Assembly (NCBI GenBank): GCA_035525055.1
Contig: DATLEZ010000149.1
Coordinates: 1 to 39,696 of the forward strand
DNA from: DATEEG01 sp035525055
GTDB taxonomy: Bacteria > Actinomycetota > Acidimicrobiia > Spongiisociales > ZC4RG35
Direction of reading: 5' to 3'
DNA: 39,696 bases
A model generated the notes under the pieces. It ran no database searches, had not been told where the DNA came from, and was given only the letters and a program-made list of their open reading frames with translations. Position 1 is the stretch's first letter, and each line of letters begins with the position of its first letter. Shown here piece after piece: positions 15,888-23,269 of the stretch. The translations under genes were made by a program, and so were the position numbers.

Positions 15888-15997
15888 AGCCATAGAACGA
15901 GGAGGTAGACCGCACCAGCAGTCATTGCCAGCAGAGCTATTTGGAGAACAACCCTGCCACCCCGGCTCCTCGGGAGGAAGCGCCTCGATTGGTTCAT
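15872..15997 (-). CDS. small single-helix membrane protein
   Basis: A 41-residue frame, starting at ATG 15995-15997, 11 bp after the pip stop and on the same strand. The N-terminus is short and basic (NQSRRFLPRSRGGR), followed by one strong hydrophobic segment VVLQIALLAMTAGAVYLLVL and a short end. This is a normal topology for a small inner-membrane protein with a positive cytoplasmic side. The ribosome binding site is weak. It may be translated with pip from one mRNA. No family is recognised; the call rests on topology and context. Confidence 0.48.
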   Translation of the reverse strand: MNQSRRFLPRSRGGRVVLQIALLAMTAGAVYLLVLWLGSGL

Positions 15998-16008
15998 CGA
16001 GGACCAGG

Positions 16009-16977
16009 CTAAACCGAGCCCAGCCTCGCGGTCCCGAACCGGGCCAGGGCGCCATCGATGGCGTCGAGCAAGGTATCGCCGCCTCCGTGGCCGGCGTCGT
16101 CCAAAACGATGAGTTCGCTGGTGCGCCAGTTCTGTGAAAGCCGCCACGGAGTCTCGAGAGGACTGCTGACGTCGTAGCGACCGTGAATGAGCACGCCCGG
16201 AATCCCGTTCAGTTTTGCCGCGTCGCGCAGCAGTTGGTTCTCCTCGAGGAAGGCCGCGTTGCGCCAGTAGTGCGTCACCAGACGGGCGAACCTGAGGCGG
16301 AACTCAGGGTCCTCGAACCGGGGGTTCGGGCTATGGCCGGGGGTAAGGGAGACGTGAGCATCCTCCCAGGCGCACCATTCGAGTGCTGCTTTGTCACGAA
16401 CGGCCGGTTCCCGGTCGAACAACAAGGTGGCGTACGCATCGACGAGACGAAGGTCCCGAAGTTGTTCGGGAACCGCCGCCGAAAATCGGTCCCACTCCTT
16501 GGGGAAGATGCGACCCACCGCACGGGTCAGCCACTCCACCTCGGCCCGTGAAGTTGTCGTGACCAGGGCCAGCACCAGGGCATTTACACGATCGGGTTGA
16601 GCGTGGGCGTACGCCAGCCCGAGGGTGGTTCCCCACGAAAGTCCCAGCACCGTCCAGTTCTCGACTTCGTGGAGGTGGCGCAACGCTTCGATGTCGGCGA
16701 TGAGGTGAGAGGTGGTGTTGGTGCTGAGATCGGTCTCAGGATCACTGGCCAGGGGCCGGCTGCGGCCGGACCCGCGCTGGTCGAACAACACAACCCGGTA
16801 AATGTCAGGATCGAAGAATCGTCGCTGGCCAGGAGTACTACCCGAACCGGGTCCGCCGTGGAGGTAGAGGGCGGGTCGGCCAGCAGGATTGCCGCAGACC
16901 TCCCAATAGATCGAGTGGCCGTCACCAACGTCCAATCTTCCCGTGGCGGAGGGATCAATGGGGGGGTATTGGCTCAC
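16009..16977 (-). CDS. pip: proline iminopeptidase
   Basis: A 322-residue alpha/beta-hydrolase of the S33 prolyl aminopeptidase family, which removes N-terminal proline from peptides in the cytosol. It has the oxyanion-hole HGGPGSGSTPGQRRFFDP, DQRGSGRSRPLAS, the nucleophile elbow GLSWGTTLGLAYA (Ser about residue 113), GRYDVSSPLETPW with the catalytic Asp, and DDAGHGG with the catalytic His. Length and all motifs match the E. coli/Xanthomonas-type enzyme. The start is ATG 16977. Its 3' end contains the copy B direct repeat (16018-16057) that recurs at 13602-13641, so the gene's end may have served as an insertion or recombination point. Confidence 0.94.
   Translation of the reverse strand: MSQYPPIDPSATGRLDVGDGHSIYWEVCGNPAGRPALYLHGGPGSGSTPGQRRFFDPDIYRVVLFDQRGSGRSRPLASDPETDLSTNTTSHLIADIEALRHLHEVENWTVLGLSWGTTLGLAYAHAQPDRVNALVLALVTTTSRAEVEWLTRAVGRIFPKEWDRFSAAVPEQLRDLRLVDAYATLLFDREPAVRDKAALEWCAWEDAHVSLTPGHSPNPRFEDPEFRLRFARLVTHYWRNAAFLEENQLLRDAAKLNGIPGVLIHGRYDVSSPLETPWRLSQNWRTSELIVLDDAGHGGGDTLLDAIDGALARFGTARLGSV
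16018..16057 (+). repeat. direct repeat, copy B, inside the 3' end of pip
   Basis: This is the partner of 13602-13641: 36 of 40 bases identical in the same orientation. Here it is part of the pip reading frame (minus strand, GALARFGTARLG). The 2.4 kb between the two copies holds only the damaged permease pair and a small ORF. Confidence 0.8.
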
Positions 16978-17017
16978 CGGGCGACACCAACTCCCGAGGC
17001 GTCCCCTCTTCGTGAGG

Positions 17018-17821
17018 CTAAGACGAGACGAAATTCCAGATGACAGAGGCGATCATGGCGGGATCGGTTTGATGGGCGATGTGCCCGTGGCCACCCAACA
17101 CCGTGATCCGAGCGTTGGGCAGGGCGGCCAGCGCCATGTGGCTCGCTTCCTGTTGGATCGGCGGACTTTCGGAACCGGACAGGAGGAGAGTCGGCGCAGT
17201 GACGGCGTCGAACTGGCCGGGCCGGTATACCCAATTCCCCTCACCCCGCAATTCCCTTGGCATGGTCCACACATTCGCCAAGCGGGTTGGCCACAACGGA
17301 CTCGATCGCATGAACTCGACTTCCTCTTCGGTCGCTCCCACGATGCCGTAGAGCAGGGCAAGAATGGCCCCTTCGTTGTCACCGGCAGCAATGGCCCTGT
17401 GAATGGCGTCAACTGCTTCCGACGGATATTCCGTGGCGAACCCGGGCTCGTAGAGAACGACATGATCGACATTCTTCGTGAGTCCGGCAGCGCCCATTGC
17501 GCAGTCGGCTCCATACGAATGGCCCCAAAGGGCAACTCTCTGGTCGGTGCGCTTGGCAGTTTCATCCGCGACCGCGGCAACGTCTTCGAACTCTCGCTCG
17601 ATGGAGTACTCACCGGTCCCATCGCCACTGGCAGCTCGGCCTCGGCGGTCCAACGTGAACGTCGTCATCCTGTCTCGGAGTTCGGCGATGAGAAGAGCGA
17701 AGGTCGTGTGGTCGCTGAGGGCTCCGTGGACCAGTACCACCGGCGGACCAATGCCCTCGACCCATACCGCGATCGGCGTCCCGTCAGCCGATTGGACCTC
17801 GAATCCCCCATCGTTGCTCAT
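17018..17821 (-). CDS. alpha/beta hydrolase
   Basis: A 267-residue alpha/beta-hydrolase. The order is VVLVHGALSDHTTFALL (oxyanion region), FTLDRRGRAASGD, the nucleophile elbow LWGHSYGADCAMGAA (Ser about residue 101), LLLSGSESPPIQ where the acid residue is expected, and VLGGHGHIAHQTDP with the catalytic His. It belongs to the general alpha/beta-hydrolase fold family 1 with no lid marker pointing to a specific substrate. It is on the same strand as pip (40 bp downstream) and as the redoxin selenoprotein (74 bp upstream), so it may end the operon that starts with the fasciclin gene, but the gap leaves room for a separate promoter. Confidence 0.88.
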   Translation of the reverse strand: MSNDGGFEVQSADGTPIAVWVEGIGPPVVLVHGALSDHTTFALLIAELRDRMTTFTLDRRGRAASGDGTGEYSIEREFEDVAAVADETAKRTDQRVALWGHSYGADCAMGAAGLTKNVDHVVLYEPGFATEYPSEAVDAIHRAIAAGDNEGAILALLYGIVGATEEEVEFMRSSPLWPTRLANVWTMPRELRGEGNWVYRPGQFDAVTAPTLLLSGSESPPIQQEASHMALAALPNARITVLGGHGHIAHQTDPAMIASVIWNFVSS

Positions 17822-17895
17822 GTCGGCTCCTCCGGTGCAACGAGGCGAGATTACCGAGAACTTGCCGCGGACCCCCGGAAAAGGAGGACGAAGTT

Positions 17896-18597
17896 CTAGG
17901 CCTTCGGTTGATCGTCCGTCCTTGCCCTGAGCCAGTCGAGGGCTTCGGTAAAGCGATCCATTTCGGCCACGTACGCCTTTGAGTCAGTCTTGATTTCCTC
18001 GGCGTAGTGGGCATGACGGAGACCCATCGCCTGGGCGGCGAAGCGGGCCCCGCGGAAGTAGATCCGCAGGTTGGACGGTGATAGCGAGCGGGGACCCGGC
18101 TCTTCCGGCCCCGGTTGGGGGATTGGCTGGGTTGTGGCAGGGAGCTTCAGCTCTTGGATCGAGGCCAGTACCTGATCCTCGGGAATCCGCTCGGCGAAGT
18201 CGCGCGATACAAACCGAAATACCTCTTTGTGGTCGGGGGTCACGACGATGATTGCCGGGCGGGCGATATGGCGTTCGTCCTTTTCGTCGGCGACACCGTG
18301 TGGCCGGATCGCCAGCGATCGGTCAGGGTCGGAGAGAAACGGAAAAGGCAGGGAAAGCTTGACGACCATCGCAGCATTCCGTTCCGGTGCATCGATCGAG
18401 ATGGCGAAAATGCGGGCGCCGGCTGCGAGAAAGTCCTGATGTCGCATCGCCAAGCTGACCAGCTGGCCGTTGCAATATGGTCACCAGTCGCCTCGTAGGA
18501 AGACAAGCATTGCGGCTGCATCCAGCTGATCGGAGAGACTCCAGGCCTTCCCGGACTGATCGGTAAGTGTGACTTCGTTGGGAATTTCAGGCCTCAT
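17896..18597 (-). CDS. AhpC/TSA-type redoxin, probable selenoprotein (Sec39 at TGA 18481-18483)
   Basis: Read through one TGA, this is a 233-residue thioredoxin-fold redoxin: ATG 18597, EVTLTDQSGKAWSLSDQL, MLVFLRGDW-U-PYCNGQL, then AMRHQDFLAAGARIFAISID, FPFLSDPDRSLAI, IIVVTPDHKEVFRF and a 70-residue C-terminal extension. In the peroxiredoxin-like family the site reads GDWCPYCNGQL; here the first Cys codon is TGA and the resolving Cys (TGC) is kept, giving UxxC. Both flanks are in one frame and fully conserved, unlike a decaying gene. A hairpin at 18449-18467 has bacterial SECIS features. The role is probably thiol-dependent peroxide or disulfide reduction. It lies 24 bp after DUF3179 in the same direction. 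Gene callers that stop at TGA would report only residues 87 onward or start at ATG 18453. Confidence 0.85.
18449..18467 (-). promoter_or_regulatory. candidate bacterial SECIS hairpin
   Basis: In the mRNA, GCCAGCU pairs with AGCU-U-GGC around a four-base GGUC loop: seven pairs with one bulged U. The loop's first G is 21 nt after the UGA. Published bacterial SECIS models ask for a small apical loop with a G among its first two bases at about this distance; E. coli fdhF also has GGUC in its loop and a bulged U, though on the 5' side. Confidence 0.7.
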
Positions 18598-18621
18598 CTG
18601 GGTAGTGGGGATGACTCAGCT

Positions 18622-20049
18622 CTACTCAGAGTTTGGCACATCCCAGATCAGGGTGCCCGGGTGGAATTGGCTCCACGCAAACCAGAAGGCCTGGTGGGCA
18701 ACAACTTCGACTCCGGTCGGCGTTTCAGCTCTGAAGCCGCTGCCCTCGGAGACGAGCCGCACACCGTTGAACTCCACGTCCTCGCCTCGTGCTACAGCGG
18801 ACCGAGCTGCTTCCAGTGGGAATGCCAGCGGTTCGCCGGCGGGTGAGATCACACCGACGACCAAGGCTTGGGCGGCCAAGCGCGGGTCGACCTCACCAAC
18901 CGGAAAGATGGGGCCGGCGGCGTCGCGACCCTGCAGGGGATCCTCCTCGTACCTCCGACCGATCCCTCCGTCCTGAGCAACGATCATCGTGTCGGGATGC
19001 TGGAGCTTCCAATCGCCCCAGGTGCTGCCGACCACAGTGTTTTGTTCAAGTTCGACGCCGGCGTCGTGCAGCCGTCCTGAGAGAGCGATCCCGGTGAATG
19101 TGTCGATCACCGACATTGTGTTCAGGTCGTACATGACCTTGTTCGACCGTGCCAGCAGTCCGCTGGTTCGCAACACGATCGGCTCATTCCAGTTCGGGTT
19201 GCGATCCAGGAAATAGGCCTGAGCGGACCCACACAGTGTGCAGTAGGGGATTCCGAGGCGCCGACCACCGATTGTGATGTTGACCATTTCATGGACTTCC
19301 ATCATGTTCCTTGGTAAGGCTATGGCCTCTCCATCGACGACTGTTCCGAAGACGACGTAACCGTCCGAGTACCAATCCCCGCCGTCGGCGTCCGTCAGCG
19401 CCGGATCATCCAGTCCGGGAATACACCCCCGTTCGCAGTAGCCGGCTTCACCGAGCGGACGGTCGTCGATGTAGACGCCGCCCCAGCTCACCCAACGCCA
19501 GTCGATTGCTGCGTTCGCGTCGCTGAAGAAAGGCGCCCAGCGTGGCTCAACGAGGAGAAACAGCTCTCGCTTCATGTCTGCATAGCCAGGTGGAGCTGGC
19601 AAGTCCCATGCAATCAGGTGGTCGGTCACTGCTCGCCACGGGCTCTCGGAGGCCGCGGGGTCGGCGGCAAGGTCCAAGCCCGTGAGAGTTGAGAAGGCAC
19701 TCTGCAGTGCCTCGCCCACCTGGCCGACCTGAAGGAACCTGAGCAGATCAGCCACCAGCCAGGTAAGCCGAGGGTCGGCGGAGCCCGCAACCACTTCCAA
19801 AGCTTCCAGGTCCAAACCAGTGTCAGCCGTTTCGAGGAGCCGTGTCACCGCATCTGCTACCGCCGGATCAAGGTCTCCATCGGGAGCAATTGGGGCAGGT
19901 GGGAACGGGGCTCCACGGGCATCGACTTGCCCACCGGGCTGTGCAGCCGACCTGGCCCCGTTCAACGGGTCCGTTACGTCAGTGCCCGCTTGCGAACACG
20001 CCATCAATGCCATCCCCAGGAGGCCCAATAGGGCCAGCGGCTTCCTCAA
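18622..20049 (-). CDS. DUF3179-domain lipoprotein
   Basis: A 475-residue exported protein. A TTG start at 20047-20049, with GGAGA upstream, gives a lipoprotein signal (RKPLALLGLLGMALMACSQ, lipid-attached Cys about 18). A helical N-terminal region (VTRLLETADTGLDLEALEVV) precedes the DUF3179 domain from about residue 190: VHEMVNITIGGRRLGIPYC, the TLCGSAQAYF cysteine motif, LRTSGLLARSNKVMYDL, GSTWGDWKL and VVAHQAFWFAWSQFHPGT. Family function is unknown; the CxxC-containing motif suggests a redox or metal role outside the membrane. It is the third gene of a probable operon after fasciclin and DM13 genes and before the redoxin selenoprotein. Confidence 0.88.
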   Translation of the reverse strand: MRKPLALLGLLGMALMACSQAGTDVTDPLNGARSAAQPGGQVDARGAPFPPAPIAPDGDLDPAVADAVTRLLETADTGLDLEALEVVAGSADPRLTWLVADLLRFLQVGQVGEALQSAFSTLTGLDLAADPAASESPWRAVTDHLIAWDLPAPPGYADMKRELFLLVEPRWAPFFSDANAAIDWRWVSWGGVYIDDRPLGEAGYCERGCIPGLDDPALTDADGGDWYSDGYVVFGTVVDGEAIALPRNMMEVHEMVNITIGGRRLGIPYCTLCGSAQAYFLDRNPNWNEPIVLRTSGLLARSNKVMYDLNTMSVIDTFTGIALSGRLHDAGVELEQNTVVGSTWGDWKLQHPDTMIVAQDGGIGRRYEEDPLQGRDAAGPIFPVGEVDPRLAAQALVVGVISPAGEPLAFPLEAARSAVARGEDVEFNGVRLVSEGSGFRAETPTGVEVVAHQAFWFAWSQFHPGTLIWDVPNSE

Positions 20050-20068
20050 GAGATCTCCGGGACTTCGA

Positions 20069-20629
20069 TCATTGCAGCGGGGCTGCGCCAAAAGGCACGG
20101 CAAACCGCAAGCACCAGATCAAAACGGTCCGGTGCACCGCGGGATCGAAGGTCTCTGGCAGCTGGTAGTTCTGGCTACCGACGGTGCCGGTGAGGAAGCC
20201 GAGGTCCAGGTACTCGCCCGGGGTGCCCCGGTCATAAGAGTTCGACGGGAGCACCCACACATAGAGGTCCGGGCCATTCTGAATGTCAGTGTCGTCTTCG
20301 AACCGAAGGACAAAGCGCCCATCCTGTTCGTAGACGTTGACGGTCCCAGTGGCGTCGTGGTCGATGCCCGAGAACATCCCTGATGTCACCACGACGGGTT
20401 CGACAACCTCGCTGGTAGTGGGCGGAGTTGCCGTCCCCGACGTTGTCGTCGTCGGGGCGGCGGTACTCGTAGTCAGAGTGGTGGTGGTCGTCGTCGGAAA
20501 TGCTTCTTCCAGCGATTCGTCGACGGGTACGTCCGTCACGAGCGTGTCCGGTCTGAAGAGGAGAAATCCGACCACCGCCGCTACAAGGCCACTGGCTAGT
20601 AGCAACCGGTTGCGAGTGCTATTGGTCAC
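20069..20629 (-). CDS. membrane-anchored DM13-domain protein
   Basis: A 186-residue protein: an N-terminal membrane helix (LLLASGLVAAVVGFLLF), a Thr/Ser/Pro-rich linker of about 45 residues (TTTTTTLTTSTAAPTTTTSG and on) and a C-terminal DM13 domain (residues 85-186: SGMFSGIDHDATGTVNVY, GPDLYVWVLPSNS, VLIWCLRFAVPFGAAPLQ). The single Cys in the IWC-x-RF motif is the conserved residue proposed to give DM13 a redox or electron-transfer role. The start GTG overlaps the fasciclin stop by 4 bp; the DUF3179 gene begins 19 bp after its stop. It likely works at the outer face of the membrane with both neighbours. Confidence 0.9.
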   Translation of the reverse strand: MTNSTRNRLLLASGLVAAVVGFLLFRPDTLVTDVPVDESLEEAFPTTTTTTLTTSTAAPTTTTSGTATPPTTSEVVEPVVVTSGMFSGIDHDATGTVNVYEQDGRFVLRFEDDTDIQNGPDLYVWVLPSNSYDRGTPGEYLDLGFLTGTVGSQNYQLPETFDPAVHRTVLIWCLRFAVPFGAAPLQ

Positions 20630-21192
20630 GCGGTTGGTGGGATCAGGACTGTGTCGATCACGTGAATGACGCCGTTAGAAGCCTCAATGTCGTAGCGCTC
20701 GATTGTGGCACCGCCGACCATAACAACGTCGCCGTCGACGGTAACTTCTAAAGCTTCTCCGCTGGCAGTGGTGAACGACTCACCCGACATCCCCATCACC
20801 ATCTCGCCATCCTCCACCATGTTGACGATGTGGAAGTTGAGGATCGCCTGGAGCATCTCAGCGCCGGCAAAGACCTCTTCCTGGCTCATCCCGGCCTCCT
20901 CCAGATAGCTACTGAATGCCTCGTCGGTTGGAATGAAGAGGGTGAAGGGACCTTCGCCGTGGAAGTCATCCATGATGCCGGCGGCCCCCAGGGCGTCCAG
21001 GAAGACTCCGAGGTCTCCCTCGGCGGCGGCAACCTCGAGAACGTCACCCATCATTTCCTCGTCGGTCATTTCCTCTGTCGTAGTCGTGGCGGGCGCGGCG
21101 GTTGTCGTGGTGGCAGCCGATCCTCCACAGGCGGCGGCAACGAGGGCCAGGAGGGCCAAGAGGTAGGCGAGTCGGCGAGATGATGAAATCAT
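20626..21192 (-). CDS. fasciclin-domain lipoprotein
   Basis: A 188-residue exported protein. ATG 21192 has AAGGAG 5-6 nt upstream. The lipoprotein signal LAYLLALLALVAAACGG places the lipid-modified Cys at about 22. A Thr/Glu-rich linker leads into one fasciclin (FAS1) domain: VLEVAAAEGDLGVFLDAL, GPFTLFIPTDEAFSSY (the H1 motif), ILNFHIVNMVEDGEMV and ASNGVIHVIDTVLIPP (the H2 motif). FAS1 domains mediate adhesion or cell-surface protein contacts. It is the first gene of the probable fasciclin-DM13-DUF3179-redoxin operon and is divergent from the two-component system at 21375 over 182 bp. Confidence 0.93.
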   Translation of the reverse strand: MISSSRRLAYLLALLALVAAACGGSAATTTTAAPATTTTEEMTDEEMMGDVLEVAAAEGDLGVFLDALGAAGIMDDFHGEGPFTLFIPTDEAFSSYLEEAGMSQEEVFAGAEMLQAILNFHIVNMVEDGEMVMGMSGESFTTASGEALEVTVDGDVVMVGGATIERYDIEASNGVIHVIDTVLIPPTA

Positions 21193-21292
21193 GGTTTCTC
21201 CTTGCGAGGTGGACTCCACATAACATACGAGCGGTGGCGGATCCCGTTGCGGTTGTTCATCGGGTCTTAAGGGTTTGTTGTGCGTCGCGCAA

Positions 21293-21306
21293 TCTCGACG
21301 TCGAGA
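21293..21306. promoter_or_regulatory. 14-bp perfect palindrome in the divergent regulatory region
   Basis: TCTCGACGTCGAGA lies between the fasciclin operon and the response-regulator gene, about 100 bp before the first and 69 bp before the second. It is a candidate operator for both directions. OmpR-type regulators more often bind direct repeats, so the protein that would bind it is not certain. Confidence 0.45.
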
Positions 21307-21374
21307 AGTGAAGCTTTGCGAAACCGTGATCGGCCCCCATTAGTACAAACGCCGACTGTGCGTAGCATCGCGAC

Positions 21375-22085
21375 GTGGAGAGCCAGCCCAACCCCCATCG
21401 AATTCTCCTGGTCGACGATGAACCGCGGGTCCGGGAAGTCGTCGCCGCCTACCTGATGCGGGACGGTTATCGCGTCCAGACCGCGGCCGACGGGGAGAGC
21501 GCCGTTCGCTACCTAGCCGAGTTCAAGCCCGATCTGGTGGTTCTCGATCTGATGCTGCCGTTGGTCTCGGGGTTCGATGTGCTCAGGGAGATCCGGCGCA
21601 TTGGCGACCTCCCCGTGATCCTCCTCACGGCTCGGGCTGAGGAGGTCGATAGGGTCAGTGGTCTCGAATTGGGCGCAGACGACTACGTCGTCAAGCCGTT
21701 CTCGCCCCGCGAATTGGTGGCCCGGGTTCGCTCGGTGATGCGCAGATCGACTCCGAGAGCGTCGACGTCGCCTGCGACCCAGGAAGGGCTGAGCTTCGAC
21801 GGCCTGGAGATCGATCCGGCCCGCCGGGTCGTTTCGGTGGAAGGAGCACCTATGGATCTCACTGCCAAAGAGTTCGATCTGCTCGCTTATCTGGCTGCCG
21901 GCTCTCCTCAAGTTTTCAGCCGGGGTCACCTTCTCGAGCACGTGTGGGGCTCGTCTCCGGAGTGGCAAGATCCGGCCACCATCACCGTCCACGTCCGCCG
22001 GATCCGCCAGAAACTCGAAAAGGACCCGCAAAATCCTCGCTGGCTCAAGACGGTGTGGGGCGTTGGCTATCGGTTCGAACCATGA
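21375..22085 (+). CDS. OmpR/PhoB-family response regulator
   Basis: A 236-residue response regulator. The receiver domain (residues 9-122) has the acidic pair LLVDDEP, the phospho-acceptor in LVVLDLMLP (Asp about 58), the Thr in VILLTARAEE and the Lys in DDYVVKPFSPREL. The C-terminal winged helix (about 138-235) has LTAKEFDLLAYLAAGSPQVF, RGHLLEHVWG and TITVHVRRIRQKLE. All key residues are present. The start is GTG 21375. The last 4 bp overlap the histidine kinase start (ATGA), so the pair is cotranscribed. Being divergent from the fasciclin-DM13-DUF3179-redoxin operon makes that operon its most likely target. Confidence 0.95.
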   Translation: MESQPNPHRILLVDDEPRVREVVAAYLMRDGYRVQTAADGESAVRYLAEFKPDLVVLDLMLPLVSGFDVLREIRRIGDLPVILLTARAEEVDRVSGLELGADDYVVKPFSPRELVARVRSVMRRSTPRASTSPATQEGLSFDGLEIDPARRVVSVEGAPMDLTAKEFDLLAYLAAGSPQVFSRGHLLEHVWGSSPEWQDPATITVHVRRIRQKLEKDPQNPRWLKTVWGVGYRFEP

Positions 22086-23248
22086 AGACAATCGCCTGGG
22101 CGCTGGCAGTTGTCCTCATTGCCGGACTGCTCGTTGCGGAACTCGCGATGGACGTCACACCGGCCGATCGGCGGCTGCTGTACACGGTTTTCGGTACCAT
22201 CGCCCTGTCGACGTTCGCCGCAGCCGCGGTTGCTCTCAAGCTGGCGGTCCGGTTCAACTCCCTTCGCACCAGCCTCCGTGTGGTCGCCTTTGCCGCGGTG
22301 GCGGTCACCGGCGCCGCCGTCGCAGTTGCAGCCCAAACGATGTTCATAGAACGCCATGACCTGACGCTGGTGCTGGTGGCCCTGGTTCTCGGGGTCGGCC
22401 TCGGGGGCGTGGTGGCCTCCGCGGTGGCACGTCCCTTGACGACCGATCTAACGACCGTATCGACCACGGCCGGCAGGGTGGCGAGCGGTGACCTGAGTGC
22501 TCGCACAGGGATCGTCCGCAGGGATGAATTGGGTGACGCTGCCCGAGCACTAGACGACATGATCCTCAAGCTCGAAACCTCCGAAGGGGAACGGCGCAAC
22601 CTACTCACTTCGATCGGTCACGATTTGCGGACTCCTCTTGCGTCGATGCAGGCTGCAGTTGAGGCCCTGCAGGACGGGGTCGCTCCCGATCCGGCGGCGT
22701 ACCTGCGTGGAATCTCCCTCGATCTCGACCATCTCACCCATCTGGTTGATGACTTGTTCCTCCTCTCCAGGATCGATGCCGGGCGGCTCGACCTCTCGCC
22801 CGCGGAGGTGGATCTCGCCGAGTTGGCCGATGAAGCAGCCGAAGCGGTGGCGCCGGTGGCCGCTCGCCGGCGAATTCGAGTCCTCGTGTCGGCGCCTGGC
22901 CGAATCGGGGTCACGGGTGATCCCGCCGCTCTGGGGAGGGTGTTTCGCAACCTTTTGGCGAACGCCCTCAGACACAGCCCCGAAGAAGGGGAAGTGAGAG
23001 TGGAGCTGACACGCGATCAGTCGTATGTCAAAACAATCGTGATCGATCAGGGCGAAGGCTTCTCGGATGGAATCCGATCGCGCGCCTTCGAGCGTTTTGC
23101 ACGGGCCGACGATTCACGCAACCGCGAGTCGGGCGGCACGGGGCTGGGCCTGGCGATCGCCCGGGCGATTGTTGAGGCCCATGGCGGCACCATCGCAATC
23201 GAGGATGGTCCCGGAGGCAGGGTGAGGTTCGCCCTGCCCATCGGTTAG
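22082..23248 (+). CDS. membrane sensor histidine kinase
   Basis: A 388-residue kinase. Four hydrophobic segments fill the first 125 residues (IAWALAVVLIAGLLVAELA and three more) with only short loops, so it lacks a large external sensor domain and may sense within the membrane. A HAMP-like region (RPLTTDLTTVSTTAGRVASG) leads to the dimerisation box SIGHDLRTPLASMQAAVEAL (His about 180), then the ATPase domain: VFRNLLANALRHSP (N box), IDQGEGFSDG (G1), FERFARADD (F box) and GGTGLGLAIARAIVEAHGG (G2). ATG 22082 overlaps the response-regulator stop. It should phosphorylate the upstream regulator. Confidence 0.94.
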   Translation: MKTIAWALAVVLIAGLLVAELAMDVTPADRRLLYTVFGTIALSTFAAAAVALKLAVRFNSLRTSLRVVAFAAVAVTGAAVAVAAQTMFIERHDLTLVLVALVLGVGLGGVVASAVARPLTTDLTTVSTTAGRVASGDLSARTGIVRRDELGDAARALDDMILKLETSEGERRNLLTSIGHDLRTPLASMQAAVEALQDGVAPDPAAYLRGISLDLDHLTHLVDDLFLLSRIDAGRLDLSPAEVDLAELADEAAEAVAPVAARRRIRVLVSAPGRIGVTGDPAALGRVFRNLLANALRHSPEEGEVRVELTRDQSYVKTIVIDQGEGFSDGIRSRAFERFARADDSRNRESGGTGLGLAIARAIVEAHGGTIAIEDGPGGRVRFALPIG

Positions 23249-23269
23249 CGCCCTGCTTATCAGTTAGTG

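Noticed and set aside
20410..20520. Low-complexity tract as a tandem repeat
   Set aside because: It encodes the Thr-rich linker of the DM13 protein with varied codons, so the repetition is at the protein level.
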